Shown here: positions 9,004 through 17,585 of the stretch, piece by piece
How the letters are laid out: each line of letters starts with the position of its first letter
Numbering within the stretch: the first letter of the stretch is position 1
Assembly: GCF_000758945.1 (NCBI RefSeq)
Contig: NZ_JRND01000026.1
Location: 1 to 42,070 of the forward strand
Length of the DNA stretch: 42,070 bases
Direction: 5' to 3'
Origin: Lancefieldella parvula_C
GTDB taxonomy: Bacteria; Actinomycetota; Coriobacteriia; Coriobacteriales; Atopobiaceae
Position numbers and translations under genes: made by a program
The notes under the pieces: model-generated
The model's input: the letters and a program-made list of their open reading frames with translations, nothing else
What the model was told of the DNA's origin: nothing
Databases searched by the model: none

Positions 9004-9999
9004 ATGAATGATTTCATTTCTAATGAGAGCACGGTGGAGTCTTCTAAAGCCACAGACGTTGTAGAGGCCTTTGCGGAAGAGGAAGCACTTGGTAGCGACG
9101 ACGCAGAAATAACCCCTGATAATAAGAAGAAAATCTATCGAGGAATGCTGTTTGTCTTGATTGGCGGAGCTTCCTGGGGCGCATTTGGAACCGCCGCAAA
9201 ATACCTGCTAGATACCTATCATGTTGATCCCATGTGGCTGATTGATATTCGCGAGCTTTGTGCCTGCTGGTTATTCTTGGGTACTGCCTTTGCGTTGGAT
9301 AGAAAAAATCTTACAACTGTCATTAGAAAGCCAAAAGAGTTGGCAAAGATTTTTGTAGTTAGTTTGTTTGCCATCTTATTCTCGCAAGTTGCTTACATTT
9401 ATGCAGTTAATGCCACTAATTCTGGAACTGCAACCATTATGCAGTCGTTAGGCATGTTGGGCGTTTTGGCCTTTGTGTGCGTGGTTGGTAGGCGCTGGCC
9501 TCGCCGTCGCGAGATTCTTGGCATTGTTTTGGCACTTATTGGCACATATCTTTTGGTAACAGGAGGAAATCCCGGCACGCTTAACCTGCCAACATCAGGT
9601 ATTTTCTGGGGCGTTATGTGTGCGTTTGCTCAGGCAGCCCTCTCCATTTTGCCCAAGCCTTTGATGGAGAAGTGGGGAAGCTTTACCGTAAACGGCCTTG
9701 CGTTTTTGTTCTCTGGCACGCTCATTGCCGTGTTTTATCAACCTTGGAATCACATGCCTCAGCTGGACGCCTTTGGTGTTTTGCTGGTAGTCATTGGCGT
9801 GCTGGTGGGAACATTCTTGGCGTACGGCCTTTACCTGCAGGGCGTTAAGGACGCAGGCTCACTTAGGGCGGTTCTTCTGGGTACTATCGAGCCCGTTATG
9901 GCAACCATCACCACCGTACTGGTGCTAGGAATTTCCTTTAGCGTTGCCGACCTCATCGGCTTTGCCCTCATCCTCGCCATGGTCGTGCTCACCGCGTAG
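9004..9999 (+). CDS. DMT superfamily transporter (EamA domains)
   Basis: A 331-residue inner-membrane protein with an acidic N-terminal tail of about 45 residues followed by ten predicted helices in two EamA repeats, the layout of metabolite exporters such as RhaT/YdcZ/EamA relatives. The conserved GASWGAFGTAAKYLL of the first helix and the matching repeat start (GIFWGVMCAFAQAALSIL) are visible. The substrate cannot be told; amino acids, nucleosides or other metabolites are usual for the family. The ATG is preceded by GAAAG 11 nt upstream, a modest site. The gene is followed at once by the intergenic octamer GGCGAGAA and a strong terminator, so it is probably a single-gene unit. Confidence 0.88.
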   Translation: MNDFISNESTVESSKATDVVEAFAEEEALGSDDAEITPDNKKKIYRGMLFVLIGGASWGAFGTAAKYLLDTYHVDPMWLIDIRELCACWLFLGTAFALDRKNLTTVIRKPKELAKIFVVSLFAILFSQVAYIYAVNATNSGTATIMQSLGMLGVLAFVCVVGRRWPRRREILGIVLALIGTYLLVTGGNPGTLNLPTSGIFWGVMCAFAQAALSILPKPLMEKWGSFTVNGLAFLFSGTLIAVFYQPWNHMPQLDAFGVLLVVIGVLVGTFLAYGLYLQGVKDAGSLRAVLLGTIEPVMATITTVLVLGISFSVADLIGFALILAMVVLTA

Positions 10000-10087
10000 C
10001 CGTACGCTCGCGCCGACCGCCATCTGGCGAGAAACCCGTCCACTCCAAGCTCAACTCAACCCACAATCACCTCCGCACCCGACAACA

Positions 10088-10116
10088 AAAACCCCGCAGG
10101 TAAACTGCGGGGTTTT
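10088..10116. terminator. Bidirectional intrinsic terminator
   Basis: A 12-bp perfect GC-rich stem (AAAACCCCGCAG with its complement) around a 5-nt loop, flanked by T-runs in both directions. It serves both the DMT transporter and the convergent secreted coiled-coil protein. Confidence 0.92.
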
Positions 10117-10146
10117 ACGTTCTCTAAAGGTTATGTGACCAGAAGC

Positions 10147-11220
10147 TTAGATGAGCTCCATCTGCGTAAGAACTGCCGAGTACCAGCCGTTTGGATTTGC
10201 TGGGTTGTACTTTGCAGCGCCAGAAACAGAAAGCCTTCCGCCATAGCCAGCAGCAAGACCAGCTGTGTGATCCCAGATAGCCTCTTCCCAGCTGCCCCAG
10301 CTTGAAGATCCCCAGCCCCATGCGTTATAGGGGAGGAAGTTATATCTACCCTTTGTACTTTCAACTGCAGAGATAGCAGGCGAGAGACGCGGGTCAACGC
10401 CGTAAGCCCATGCAGCCTCGGCAAAGGTTGAGCCGTAGCCAGCAAGAGGGGAACCAGCAAGATACGCATCAATTCGAGCGCCCCAGCTGCTTACAAAGTT
10501 GGTCTTATCGCTTGACCAGTCAACATTTTGAGCTGAAGGGGTTGATGGGGTAGTGACTTCTGTGGTGTTACCAGAAGCGTTGGTAAAAGTAGTCTCAGTA
10601 GAGGCTTGTTTCAGCGCCTCTTCTGCAGCTGCTGCTTCTGCTGCTGCCTGCGCAGCTTGCTCTGCCTGCAACTGCTCTCGTGTTGCAATTGCTGCATTCA
10701 TAGCATCCTCAGCAGCCTTCTTCTGCTCTTCTGCTTCTGCCATCTGTGCATTTAAAGATGACTGAGTCTCAGAAAGCTCTTTGCTAAGGTCAACCAGGTG
10801 GTTGATAGCATCTGAATTTTTGTTCTGGATAATCTCAAGATACTGAACAACAGCAATCAGATCATTAAAGTTATCTGCCGACAAAAGCAGATCAATAATT
10901 CCCATAGAGCCCTGCTGCATGCGATACATAGCCCTAATAGACTCTGCAGCTTTTAGGCGCTGCTCTGGGAGCTGCTGCTCAATCTCTGCAATACGAGCCT
11001 CATTGTCTGCAATCTGTTTTTGCAGCTCAGCTACGCGCTGGTTAGCAGCATCGTAATCAGAATTGGTCTTTTCTACCTTGGCCTGGAGCTCTTCAAGAGT
11101 CTCTGCCTGAGCTCTTGAGACGCCAAACAAAAAGGTATTAGCAACAAGCACTGCTACAAGAAGTGCTGTCATAAGGGTAGAGCATGAAGGTAAGCGTCTG
11201 TGACGCATATATTTGTTCAA
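10147..11220 (-). CDS. Secreted coiled-coil cell-wall protein with a lysozyme-like C-terminal domain
   Basis: A 357-residue exported protein. Residues 1-39 are a long signal peptide ending in an AQA motif before ETLEEL. Residues 40-205 are two long coiled coils resembling the N-terminal part of PcsB/CwlO-type hydrolases, which are usually held inactive and controlled by FtsEX. After a Thr/Ser/Pro linker (about 207-235), the C-terminal 120 residues (ARIDAYLAGSPLAGYG, DPRLSPAISAVESTKG, AWGWGSSSWGSWEEAI) resemble lysozyme-like or transglycosylase-type domains, with the glutamate of AVESTKG as a candidate catalytic acid. No NlpC/P60 or CHAP Cys-His signature is present. The TTG start is supported by GGAGG five bases before it; the next ATG would leave an 18-nt spacing. 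It probably trims peptidoglycan during division. Confidence 0.85.
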   Translation of the reverse strand: MNKYMRHRRLPSCSTLMTALLVAVLVANTFLFGVSRAQAETLEELQAKVEKTNSDYDAANQRVAELQKQIADNEARIAEIEQQLPEQRLKAAESIRAMYRMQQGSMGIIDLLLSADNFNDLIAVVQYLEIIQNKNSDAINHLVDLSKELSETQSSLNAQMAEAEEQKKAAEDAMNAAIATREQLQAEQAAQAAAEAAAAEEALKQASTETTFTNASGNTTEVTTPSTPSAQNVDWSSDKTNFVSSWGARIDAYLAGSPLAGYGSTFAEAAWAYGVDPRLSPAISAVESTKGRYNFLPYNAWGWGSSSWGSWEEAIWDHTAGLAAGYGGRLSVSGAAKYNPANPNGWYSAVLTQMELI

Positions 11221-11372
11221 ATCGACCTCCGCGATTGGGGCTTCCGATTAGTACGCATGTTGTGCCGTCCGCTCATTACTGGCTTCAAGCGCGAGGTCAG
11301 ATAACACTTGACCTCCAAAATACGCATAATCGCTTTTCTCCGCTCGTGCGAGGGTGTCAATTCTACTTGTTT

Positions 11373-11389
11373 TTGGCTCCAAATGCCAA
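11373..11389. promoter_or_regulatory. TTGGC-N7-GCCAA dyad in the divergent intergenic region
   Basis: A 5-bp dyad with a 7-bp spacer lies between the divergent secreted coiled-coil gene and uppP, two cell-wall genes. The spacing is that of a helix-turn-helix dimer site. Arms this short can arise by chance. The rest of the 293-nt region holds no gene that I can see; TACAAT at 11477-11482 is a possible uppP -10 box. Confidence 0.25.
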
Positions 11390-11513
11390 CTTTGCAGAAA
11401 ACAAGGCACTTTTAAAGTAGTAAAGTCGTTAGGTAAAACCGTGAACGGTAGAAAAAGAAAGGGCGAACGGATTGCGTACAATAGGTTCGTAATCAGTCCC
11501 CAAGGAGGTTTTA

Positions 11514-12446
11514 GTGGAGTCGGCAATTTTGTGGATTGAAGCGCTTAAATCAGCGTTATTTGGCGTAGTTGAAGGTATTACCGAGTGGCTACCTATCTCA
11601 TCAACAGGCCATATGCTGCTACTCAATCAGTTCTTACCACTCAATGTTTCTGAAGACTTCTGGAATATGTTCCTCGTTGTTATTCAGCTTGGCGCAATTC
11701 TTGCAGTATGTGTGGGTTTTTTCCACAAGCTCAATCCCTTCTCGCCAAAGAAATCTAAGGACGAGAAGCGCTCTACCTGGAAACTCTGGGCAAAAGTGGT
11801 GGTTAGCTGCGTTCCTGCAGCAGCAATTGGTCTACCGCTCAACGACTTCATCGAAGAGCATCTTGGAAGCCCTTTTGTTATTGCCGCAACCCTTATTTTC
11901 TACGGCATCATCTTTATTGTGCTTGAGCTACATCGCGAGAAGGTCGCTGCAACGGTAAAGGTTGAAGCACCTCGTGGTAAACACATGCGCCCAGACGCCG
12001 CCGCATCCCTGAAGGCCCCCTCAGCCGACAACCTGGCCCGCGTGCAAGACATTGACAACCTTGACTGGAAGACCGCACTTGGTATTGGTGTGTTCCAGGT
12101 TCTTGCAATTGTTCCAGGCACTTCAAGATCTGGAGCAACCATTCTTGGCGGCTTAGCACTTGGTTGTTCAAGGGCTGTAGCTGCTGAGTTTACGTTCTTC
12201 CTGGCAATTCCTACTATGGCCGGCGCTTCTGCTTTGAGGCTTGTGCGCTACTTTATGAAGGGCAACACCTTCACTGCTCCTGAGGCAATTATTTTGGGTG
12301 TTGGTTGTTTAGTGGCGTTTATTGTTTCGCTTGTTATGGTCCGTGCGCTTATGGGCTATGTCCGCAAGCATGATTTCAAGCCTTTTGGCGTGTACCGCAT
12401 TATTCTGGGCATTGCAGTTATCGCATACTTCCTGCTTGTTAAGTAA
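11514..12446 (+). CDS. uppP: Undecaprenyl-diphosphatase (UppP/BacA)
   Basis: A 310-residue polytopic membrane enzyme that dephosphorylates undecaprenyl pyrophosphate to recycle the lipid carrier for peptidoglycan, and confers bacitracin tolerance. Both family signatures are visible: EGITEWLPISSTGH (20-33) and PGTSRSGAT (about 202-210), which carry the catalytic Glu/His and Arg/Ser residues. The protein is about 35-40 residues longer than typical UppP because of a hydrophilic, Ala/Pro/Lys-rich insertion at about 145-185 between two membrane helices. The GTG start has a strong AAGGAGG five bases upstream. It is divergent from the secreted wall protein and ends at its own terminator. Confidence 0.96.
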   Translation: MESAILWIEALKSALFGVVEGITEWLPISSTGHMLLLNQFLPLNVSEDFWNMFLVVIQLGAILAVCVGFFHKLNPFSPKKSKDEKRSTWKLWAKVVVSCVPAAAIGLPLNDFIEEHLGSPFVIAATLIFYGIIFIVLELHREKVAATVKVEAPRGKHMRPDAAASLKAPSADNLARVQDIDNLDWKTALGIGVFQVLAIVPGTSRSGATILGGLALGCSRAVAAEFTFFLAIPTMAGASALRLVRYFMKGNTFTAPEAIILGVGCLVAFIVSLVMVRALMGYVRKHDFKPFGVYRIILGIAVIAYFLLVK

Positions 12447-12481
12447 GTTTCTGACTGACAAGCGATACAACATATGCGTTC

Positions 12482-12512
12482 AAGCGCGGTGAGTTTCTCG
12501 CCGCGCTTTTTT
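12482..12512 (+). terminator. Intrinsic terminator of uppP
   Basis: AAGCGCGGTGAG pairs with CTCGCCGCGCTT around a TTT loop (12 bp with one T-G wobble), followed by TTTT. The loop and descending arm contain a copy of the abundant octamer TTCTCGCC. Confidence 0.88.
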
Positions 12513-12605
12513 ATGCCAAAACATATGGAAAATACGTGGAAAACCTATGAAAGATATATGTAATCGCTCTGGGCTCATTTACTAAGAATTGCCTTGTCCT
12601 ATATG

Positions 12606-12634
12606 CTCTTACAGCTGAATTTTGGCCGTAAGAG
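12606..12634. promoter_or_regulatory. Inverted repeat in the leader of the LPYTG surface protein
   Basis: CTCTTAC (12606-12612) and GTAAGAG (12628-12634) form a 7-bp dyad around 15 nt, some 35 nt before the start codon. Possible -10 boxes (TATGCT just upstream of the first arm, TGTAAT at 12647-12652) flank it. It could be an operator or a leader hairpin. Confidence 0.3.
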
Positions 12635-12668
12635 TACGTAATTACTTGTAATAGTTCCAGGAGGTTTT

Positions 12669-14171
12669 ATGCGCCACATCAAGACGCTTCAGAGAATTGC
12701 GTGTGCACTTGCACTTGCGTTTGTTGCAATTCTTGCAGTTTCTGCACCAAAACTTGCATTTGCAGATCCTATTGATACATCTACACCAGGTGTAAAGGTT
12801 TCTGTTTTCTCGGCTGACGGTAATGCCGATACATCTAGGGTTCTTACAGACAACCCTCAGCGTTCTGGCCACCAGACTCCTGTTCCTGGTCAGTATGGCG
12901 AGATTGTTGTTCGCGTTGGTCAGACCATTAGAGATACTGGTGCGTATTCCCACTACACCACCACCCGTCCTGGTTTTGCTCCTTTTGGCGTAACCACTAC
13001 GCTGGTCACCGCAGGTGCTTATCCTGAGCTCCCTGCTACTGATTATGACTTCACCTATGCTTTCTACGGAAACAGCAATACCGTAACTAACAACGGTGGT
13101 CAGTTCTATTTTGAGTTTACCGGTCGTAAGGTAACCCCTGCTAATCAGCCTGTTACGGCATTCTTCCTTGTTACTATGCAGGGAGATTCCTCTGATCCTG
13201 CTAACGTTGGCGGCAACACAACCCACCTTATGTGGGTTGGCTATCACATCCACGTTATTCCTGCAGAGACCACCCCAACTCCAACTCCAACACCTACGCC
13301 ATCCGCAGTTAACCAGCTCATTTACGACGCAAATGGCGGCACCATCTACGGCAACGCAACTTATACAGAGTCCAAGACTCCAAATAACCCTCGTACCTAT
13401 GGTTTTGCTGAGTACAACATCATTGAAGACCAGCCAGTCCGCGATGGTTACAAGTTTGAGTTCTGGAAGCGTTCTTACGTTGATAACCACTTCCGCTATG
13501 TTGGTGCTTCTGCTGTTCCTGCAGATGCAAACAACAACCCAGCTGGCGATAAACGCTATGTTTCTGAGACTACTGTCTTTAACATGAGAAGCCCTTATAC
13601 TCTGACTGCTGTTTGGAACCAGGAGTATGAGCTCAGCTACGATGCAAACGGCGGTACTGGTGCTCCTGCAGCACAGAACGGTTACTTTGGTATTGATAGC
13701 AACACTGCTGACTCTCTCACTGATCCTAAGAACGAGACTGTCTCTGCTACCGTTCCAACTCGCGATGGCTACGTCTTCAAGGGCTGGAAGCTTGATGGCA
13801 TCACCTATCAGGCAGGAGACCAGGTAACCCTTACCACCACCACTCCTAAGGTTGTTCTTGTTGCAGAGTGGGAGCCAGAGCCAGTTGCTCCTGTAACTCC
13901 AGAAAACCCTGCTACTCCAGAAAATCCTGCTACTCCAGAAAACCCTAGCACCCCAAGCACTCCAGGTATCCCTGGTGGTCCTCTTGCCCCAAGCTTCCCA
14001 AGCGCTCCAAATCCAGCAGCTATCCCATACTATGGCGGCCCTGCACTTCCATACACTGGTGATGAGAACCTCACACTTAGCGCCATCGTTATGGCATGTG
14101 TTGCAGGTGGTGTGATTGCTCTGGCAGTTGTTGCTCGTGCAAAGAGCCGTCAGGCAAACTCCATGAACTAA
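12669..14171 (+). CDS. Sortase-anchored surface protein with InlB B-type repeats
   Basis: A 500-residue wall-anchored protein. A signal peptide (about 1-35, ending AFA) is followed by a unique globular region (about 36-205), a TPTPTPTPTP linker, two InlB B-repeat/Listeria-Bacteroides repeat-like modules (about 217-314 and 321-402, each opening with YDANGGT and closing with a WxxE/WN motif), and a Pro-rich spacer with three PENPATPEN-type repeats. The sorting signal is LPYTG at 460-464, followed by a hydrophobic helix and a short basic tail, as sortase A requires. The ATG has AGGAGG five bases upstream. It is probably an adhesin exposed on the cell surface, but the ligand is unknown. No sortase gene is in the window. 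Confidence 0.92.
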   Translation: MRHIKTLQRIACALALAFVAILAVSAPKLAFADPIDTSTPGVKVSVFSADGNADTSRVLTDNPQRSGHQTPVPGQYGEIVVRVGQTIRDTGAYSHYTTTRPGFAPFGVTTTLVTAGAYPELPATDYDFTYAFYGNSNTVTNNGGQFYFEFTGRKVTPANQPVTAFFLVTMQGDSSDPANVGGNTTHLMWVGYHIHVIPAETTPTPTPTPTPSAVNQLIYDANGGTIYGNATYTESKTPNNPRTYGFAEYNIIEDQPVRDGYKFEFWKRSYVDNHFRYVGASAVPADANNNPAGDKRYVSETTVFNMRSPYTLTAVWNQEYELSYDANGGTGAPAAQNGYFGIDSNTADSLTDPKNETVSATVPTRDGYVFKGWKLDGITYQAGDQVTLTTTTPKVVLVAEWEPEPVAPVTPENPATPENPATPENPSTPSTPGIPGGPLAPSFPSAPNPAAIPYYGGPALPYTGDENLTLSAIVMACVAGGVIALAVVARAKSRQANSMN

Positions 14172-14240
14172 GGCAGGCGTTTGGTCTAGAAGATCTTCTC
14201 GCCATACGTGTAGAAGTTCACTAGCAGCATTGATGCAGAT

Positions 14241-14272
14241 AAACCGGCTCTCTTTTGGGGGCCGGTTTTTTA
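14241..14272 (+). terminator. Intrinsic terminator after the LPYTG surface protein
   Basis: AAACCGGC pairs with GCCGGTTT across a 12-nt loop and is followed by a T-run, 70 nt beyond the stop codon. Confidence 0.88.
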
Positions 14273-14303
14273 TTGTGGAGGCAACAGAAACGAGCGCAAT
14301 TAA

Positions 14304-14325
14304 TGTCCGGTTATCGGGGTACACT
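14304..14325 (+). promoter_or_regulatory. Putative pcrA promoter element
   Basis: A TGTCCGG block followed by GGGG and a TACACT hexamer (14320-14325), 36 nt before the pcrA start. The same arrangement, 17 of 22 positions identical, precedes the amaP-like gene at 20309-20330. TACACT is an acceptable -10 box, but no consensus -35 lies at 17 bp, so this is a promoter call from recurrence and position only. Confidence 0.4.
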
Positions 14326-14360
14326 TTTACTCTAAGAATGATTGACACAAGGATGGCGTA

Positions 14361-16799
14361 ATGCAGATTGATCTTGAAGGTTTAAATCCTGCCCAGCACC
14401 AGGCAGTTATGACAACTCAAGGACCCTTGCTGGTTCTTGCAGGAGCTGGTTCGGGAAAGACGCGTGTTCTGACGTTTAGAATTGCGCACATGATTGCCGA
14501 TGAAGGCGTTCGTCCTTGGCAGATTCTGGCCATTACGTTTACAAACAAGGCCGCAGCAGAGATGCGTGAGCGTCTTGAAGCACTGCTGCCTAACAATATT
14601 CGCGGTATGTGGGTTTGCACGTTCCACGCTATGTGTGTCCGTCTGCTTAGAGAAGATGGTGAGCGTCTTGGTTATGGCCCCAATTTTGCTATCTACGACG
14701 ATGATGATTCAAAACGCCTGGTAAAGACTATTCTGTCTGATTTGGATATTGATGTCCGTCAGTTCCCGCTCAACTCCATTCGTTCTAAGATTTCTGCTGC
14801 TAAAAACGCCCTTTTGTATCCCGATGATGTAGAGACACAAGCAGCAAGTCCTATGGATCACGTGGTAGCCCGCGTGTATCGTGCGCTTCAGACTCGTTTG
14901 GATAAAGCCAATGCCATGGACTTTGATGACCTTCTGGTTAAGGCGTTTGAGCTGCTCTCTAAGTATCCTGACGTGCTTGCCAAATACCAGGAGCGTTTCC
15001 GCTACATCAACGTTGACGAGTATCAGGATACCAACGGCGTCCAGTACGCAATTACCAAGCTTTTGGCATCCAAGTATCGCAATCTTATGGTTGTTGGCGA
15101 TGATGACCAGTCAATTTATTCGTGGCGCGGAGCAGACATCAAAAACATCTTGGCGTTCGAGAAAGACTACGAGGAAGCAGTTGTAGTTAAGCTAGAGCAA
15201 AACTACCGCTCAACGGGCCATATTTTGGCCGCTGCCAATGCAGTTGTTGCGCACAACTCTCATCGCAAGCCAAAGCGCCTCTTCACCGATGAAGGAGATG
15301 GTGAGAAGATCCAGGTGTATCAGGCATCCGATGAGCGTGATGAGGGCGCATGGATTGGCTCTGAGATAGAAAAACTGCACGATAAGGGCACGTCATACGA
15401 CAATATTGCCGTGTTTTATCGTACTAATGCGCAGTCTCGTATTCTTGAAGATATGCTGCTGAGAGCCGGTGTTCCTTACAAGATTGTGGGCGGCACTCGA
15501 TTCTTTGATCGTGCAGAGATCAGAGACGTTATGGCCTACCTTAAGGTTGTTGTAAACCCTGATGATGATATGGCCGCGCTGCGCGTTATCAACACGCCTC
15601 GTCGCGGTATTGGTGCAACAAGCATTCAGAAGATTCAGACGTATGCACTGTATAACGGCCTGTCGTTCTTCTCGGCATGTGAAGCATGTGTGATGGAGGA
15701 GAGCCTTCTTACCGCAAAGGTGAGAAATGCGCTGGTAGAGTTTACGTCAGCTATTGAGCACGGCCGTCATATTGACGGCGAGCTTGATGAGGTAGTTGAG
15801 GCAATTATTGACCGCTCAGGTCTTATTCGTGCACTTGAGGCTGAGCATACCATTGAGGCTGATGGACGTATCGAGAACATTCGAGAGTTCTTTGGCGTTG
15901 CGGCAGAGTTTGACGAGTCTCACGACGATGTTGAAGAAACACTTGAGAGCTTGCAACAACTAAGGGAAGCAGGAGCGCTTGACGCACAAGATGCTGCTTC
16001 GCTGAGTGAGGCTGGTTTTGATGCTGCTACCGGCACGCTTGCTGGTGTTGCTGCTGAGCCAGACTCTGCACCTCAGGAAGAAGCTCTACATCCACAGGTT
16101 GCTGCAGAGAAGCTCCCGGCATTTATGGAATGGTTGGCACTTCGTTCTGACCTTGACAGTTTGGATGGCTCTACCTCTGCGGTAACACTTATGACCATTC
16201 ACGCTGCAAAGGGTCTGGAGTTCCCAGCAGTATTTGTTGCTGGCATGGAGGAGGGTATCTTCCCTCATGCAAATTACGAGGCAGAGGCAGCTCAGCTAGA
16301 AGAAGAGCGCAGGCTGGCCTATGTTGCTATTACGCGTGCGCGTAAACGCTTGTATTTGACGTATGCGTCTACCAGAAGAACCTATGGCTCTGTTCAGGCT
16401 AATCCCGTATCGCGTTTTGTGGGGGAGATTCCTCAGGAGCACGTTAAAGCTATTGGTGTTGGCTCCGCAGGATTTTCCGGTGTTGGCTGGGCCAAGCGCG
16501 GAGACCGTCATGGCACCTTTGGCTCTGGCCGTGGTTCAGAAGTCTATGGTGGAAACGTTTTTGGTTCTCGTACGCGCTCTAGCGGTGGCGCCCCAGCTCC
16601 ACGTCCAGCTCCTATTCAAAAGGACCCAGCCCGCGCTTCTACAAGCTTTGCTGTGGGAGATCAGGTGTCTCACAAGACCTTTGGTCCAGGTGTTGTTTTA
16701 GCAGTTCAGGGCGATACTATTGAGGTCAAGTTTACACGCACTAATAAGACAAAGAAGCTCATGAAGGGCTTTGCTCCGATAGTCAAAATTGAGGGATAG
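14361..16799 (+). CDS. pcrA: ATP-dependent DNA helicase PcrA/UvrD
   Basis: An 812-residue superfamily 1A 3'-5' helicase for nucleotide excision repair, replication restart and removal of RecA filaments. Motifs in order: Walker A GAGSGKT (about 28-34), motif Ia ITFTNKAAAEM, motif II DEYQDT (about 219-224), motif III GDDDQSIYSWRGAD, motif IV LEQNYRS, motif V TIHAAKGLEF, and motif VI YVAITRAR. The C-terminus (FAVGDQVSHKTFGPGVV) is the Tudor-like domain with which PcrA/UvrD contacts RNA polymerase. An acidic, Ala-rich insertion at about 516-585 in domain 2B makes it longer than the 720-740 residues usual for the family. The ATG follows AAGGA. It opens a tight run with mscS (2-nt gap) and mtnN. 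Confidence 0.96.
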   Translation: MQIDLEGLNPAQHQAVMTTQGPLLVLAGAGSGKTRVLTFRIAHMIADEGVRPWQILAITFTNKAAAEMRERLEALLPNNIRGMWVCTFHAMCVRLLREDGERLGYGPNFAIYDDDDSKRLVKTILSDLDIDVRQFPLNSIRSKISAAKNALLYPDDVETQAASPMDHVVARVYRALQTRLDKANAMDFDDLLVKAFELLSKYPDVLAKYQERFRYINVDEYQDTNGVQYAITKLLASKYRNLMVVGDDDQSIYSWRGADIKNILAFEKDYEEAVVVKLEQNYRSTGHILAAANAVVAHNSHRKPKRLFTDEGDGEKIQVYQASDERDEGAWIGSEIEKLHDKGTSYDNIAVFYRTNAQSRILEDMLLRAGVPYKIVGGTRFFDRAEIRDVMAYLKVVVNPDDDMAALRVINTPRRGIGATSIQKIQTYALYNGLSFFSACEACVMEESLLTAKVRNALVEFTSAIEHGRHIDGELDEVVEAIIDRSGLIRALEAEHTIEADGRIENIREFFGVAAEFDESHDDVEETLESLQQLREAGALDAQDAASLSEAGFDAATGTLAGVAAEPDSAPQEEALHPQVAAEKLPAFMEWLALRSDLDSLDGSTSAVTLMTIHAAKGLEFPAVFVAGMEEGIFPHANYEAEAAQLEEERRLAYVAITRARKRLYLTYASTRRTYGSVQANPVSRFVGEIPQEHVKAIGVGSAGFSGVGWAKRGDRHGTFGSGRGSEVYGGNVFGSRTRSSGGAPAPRPAPIQKDPARASTSFAVGDQVSHKTFGPGVVLAVQGDTIEVKFTRTNKTKKLMKGFAPIVKIEG

Positions 16800-16801
16800 C
16801 C

Positions 16802-17584
16802 ATGGTGTTGATGCATGACGGCTTAATTTTGGGCCTCACTCCACAAGATTTTATTTTTAGGGTAGTTACCTTTGTAGTTGTATTCTTCATTGCGTTTTTG
16901 ATTGAGCATTTTGCAATAAAGCTCTCAAGAAAGGCTTTGGATTCATCTAAACTGCCGTCGGCATCTATCTTTGTCAACATAATCCGAGGAATCATCTGGG
17001 CGTTTGCTATTCTCGCGGTATTGCAGCCTGTTTTTGGCATTCAGCCAACGGCGTTTGTGACCGCTTTGGGAGTTACCTCCATCGCCTTGTCTTTTGGTCT
17101 CCAGGATACCATTTCTAACCTGGTAGGCGGCTTAGGCCTTATGTTGGTAGGTGTGGTTAAGCCGGGAGATCAGGTAAGCATTGGAACTATCTCCGGTGAG
17201 GTTATTGATATGAATTGGCGCTCTACCATAGTTCGTGCTCGTGGAGGTAGGGTAGACATCATTCCTAATTCAGTACTTAATAAAACAGCACTTGCGCATC
17301 GTACCAGGTGGGATATGACAGAGGTGCCCATTAATATAGTGCTTAAACCAACCGTTGATTTGAATGCGGTAACGCAAGAAATAACAGAAATTGTTCAAGA
17401 GGTAGTTGCACCTCAGCTTGATAGAACACTTCCTATTGAGGTTGAAGCATCAAGCATTGCTGAGACAGGCATCAAGGTAATCATTCATGTTCACATCAAA
17501 GACGATGCAAACGAAATGAGTGTACGAGACAAAATTGTAAGAGCCCTGGCTGGTTCTAGTTGGCTTGCAGGAGTAGGAGCTTAA
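16802..17584 (+). CDS. Small-conductance mechanosensitive channel (MscS family)
   Basis: A 260-residue membrane protein with three predicted helices (about 15-35, 55-80, 85-115). The last is the pore helix, with the LGVTSIALSFGLQDTISNLVGG pattern of MscS TM3 split here around residues 84-110. The beta domain (VKPGDQVSIGTISGEV, IIPNSVLNKTAL) and a short alpha/beta C-terminal domain follow. It is a minimal MscS of about the length of the E. coli protein (286). Its job is to release solutes on hypo-osmotic shock. It starts 2 nt after the pcrA stop and ends 1 nt before the mtnN start, so it is read from the pcrA transcript. The functional link to its neighbours is not obvious. Confidence 0.92.
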   Translation: MVLMHDGLILGLTPQDFIFRVVTFVVVFFIAFLIEHFAIKLSRKALDSSKLPSASIFVNIIRGIIWAFAILAVLQPVFGIQPTAFVTALGVTSIALSFGLQDTISNLVGGLGLMLVGVVKPGDQVSIGTISGEVIDMNWRSTIVRARGGRVDIIPNSVLNKTALAHRTRWDMTEVPINIVLKPTVDLNAVTQEITEIVQEVVAPQLDRTLPIEVEASSIAETGIKVIIHVHIKDDANEMSVRDKIVRALAGSSWLAGVGA

Positions 17585-17585
17585 T

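Noticed and set aside
12642..14348. A 568-residue minus-strand frame opposite the LPYTG surface protein
   Set aside because: It runs antisense through a gene with signal peptide, repeats and sorting signal; its residues (Trp-, Cys- and Ser-rich) do not resemble a protein and there is no start site. It is open because of the codon bias of the real gene.
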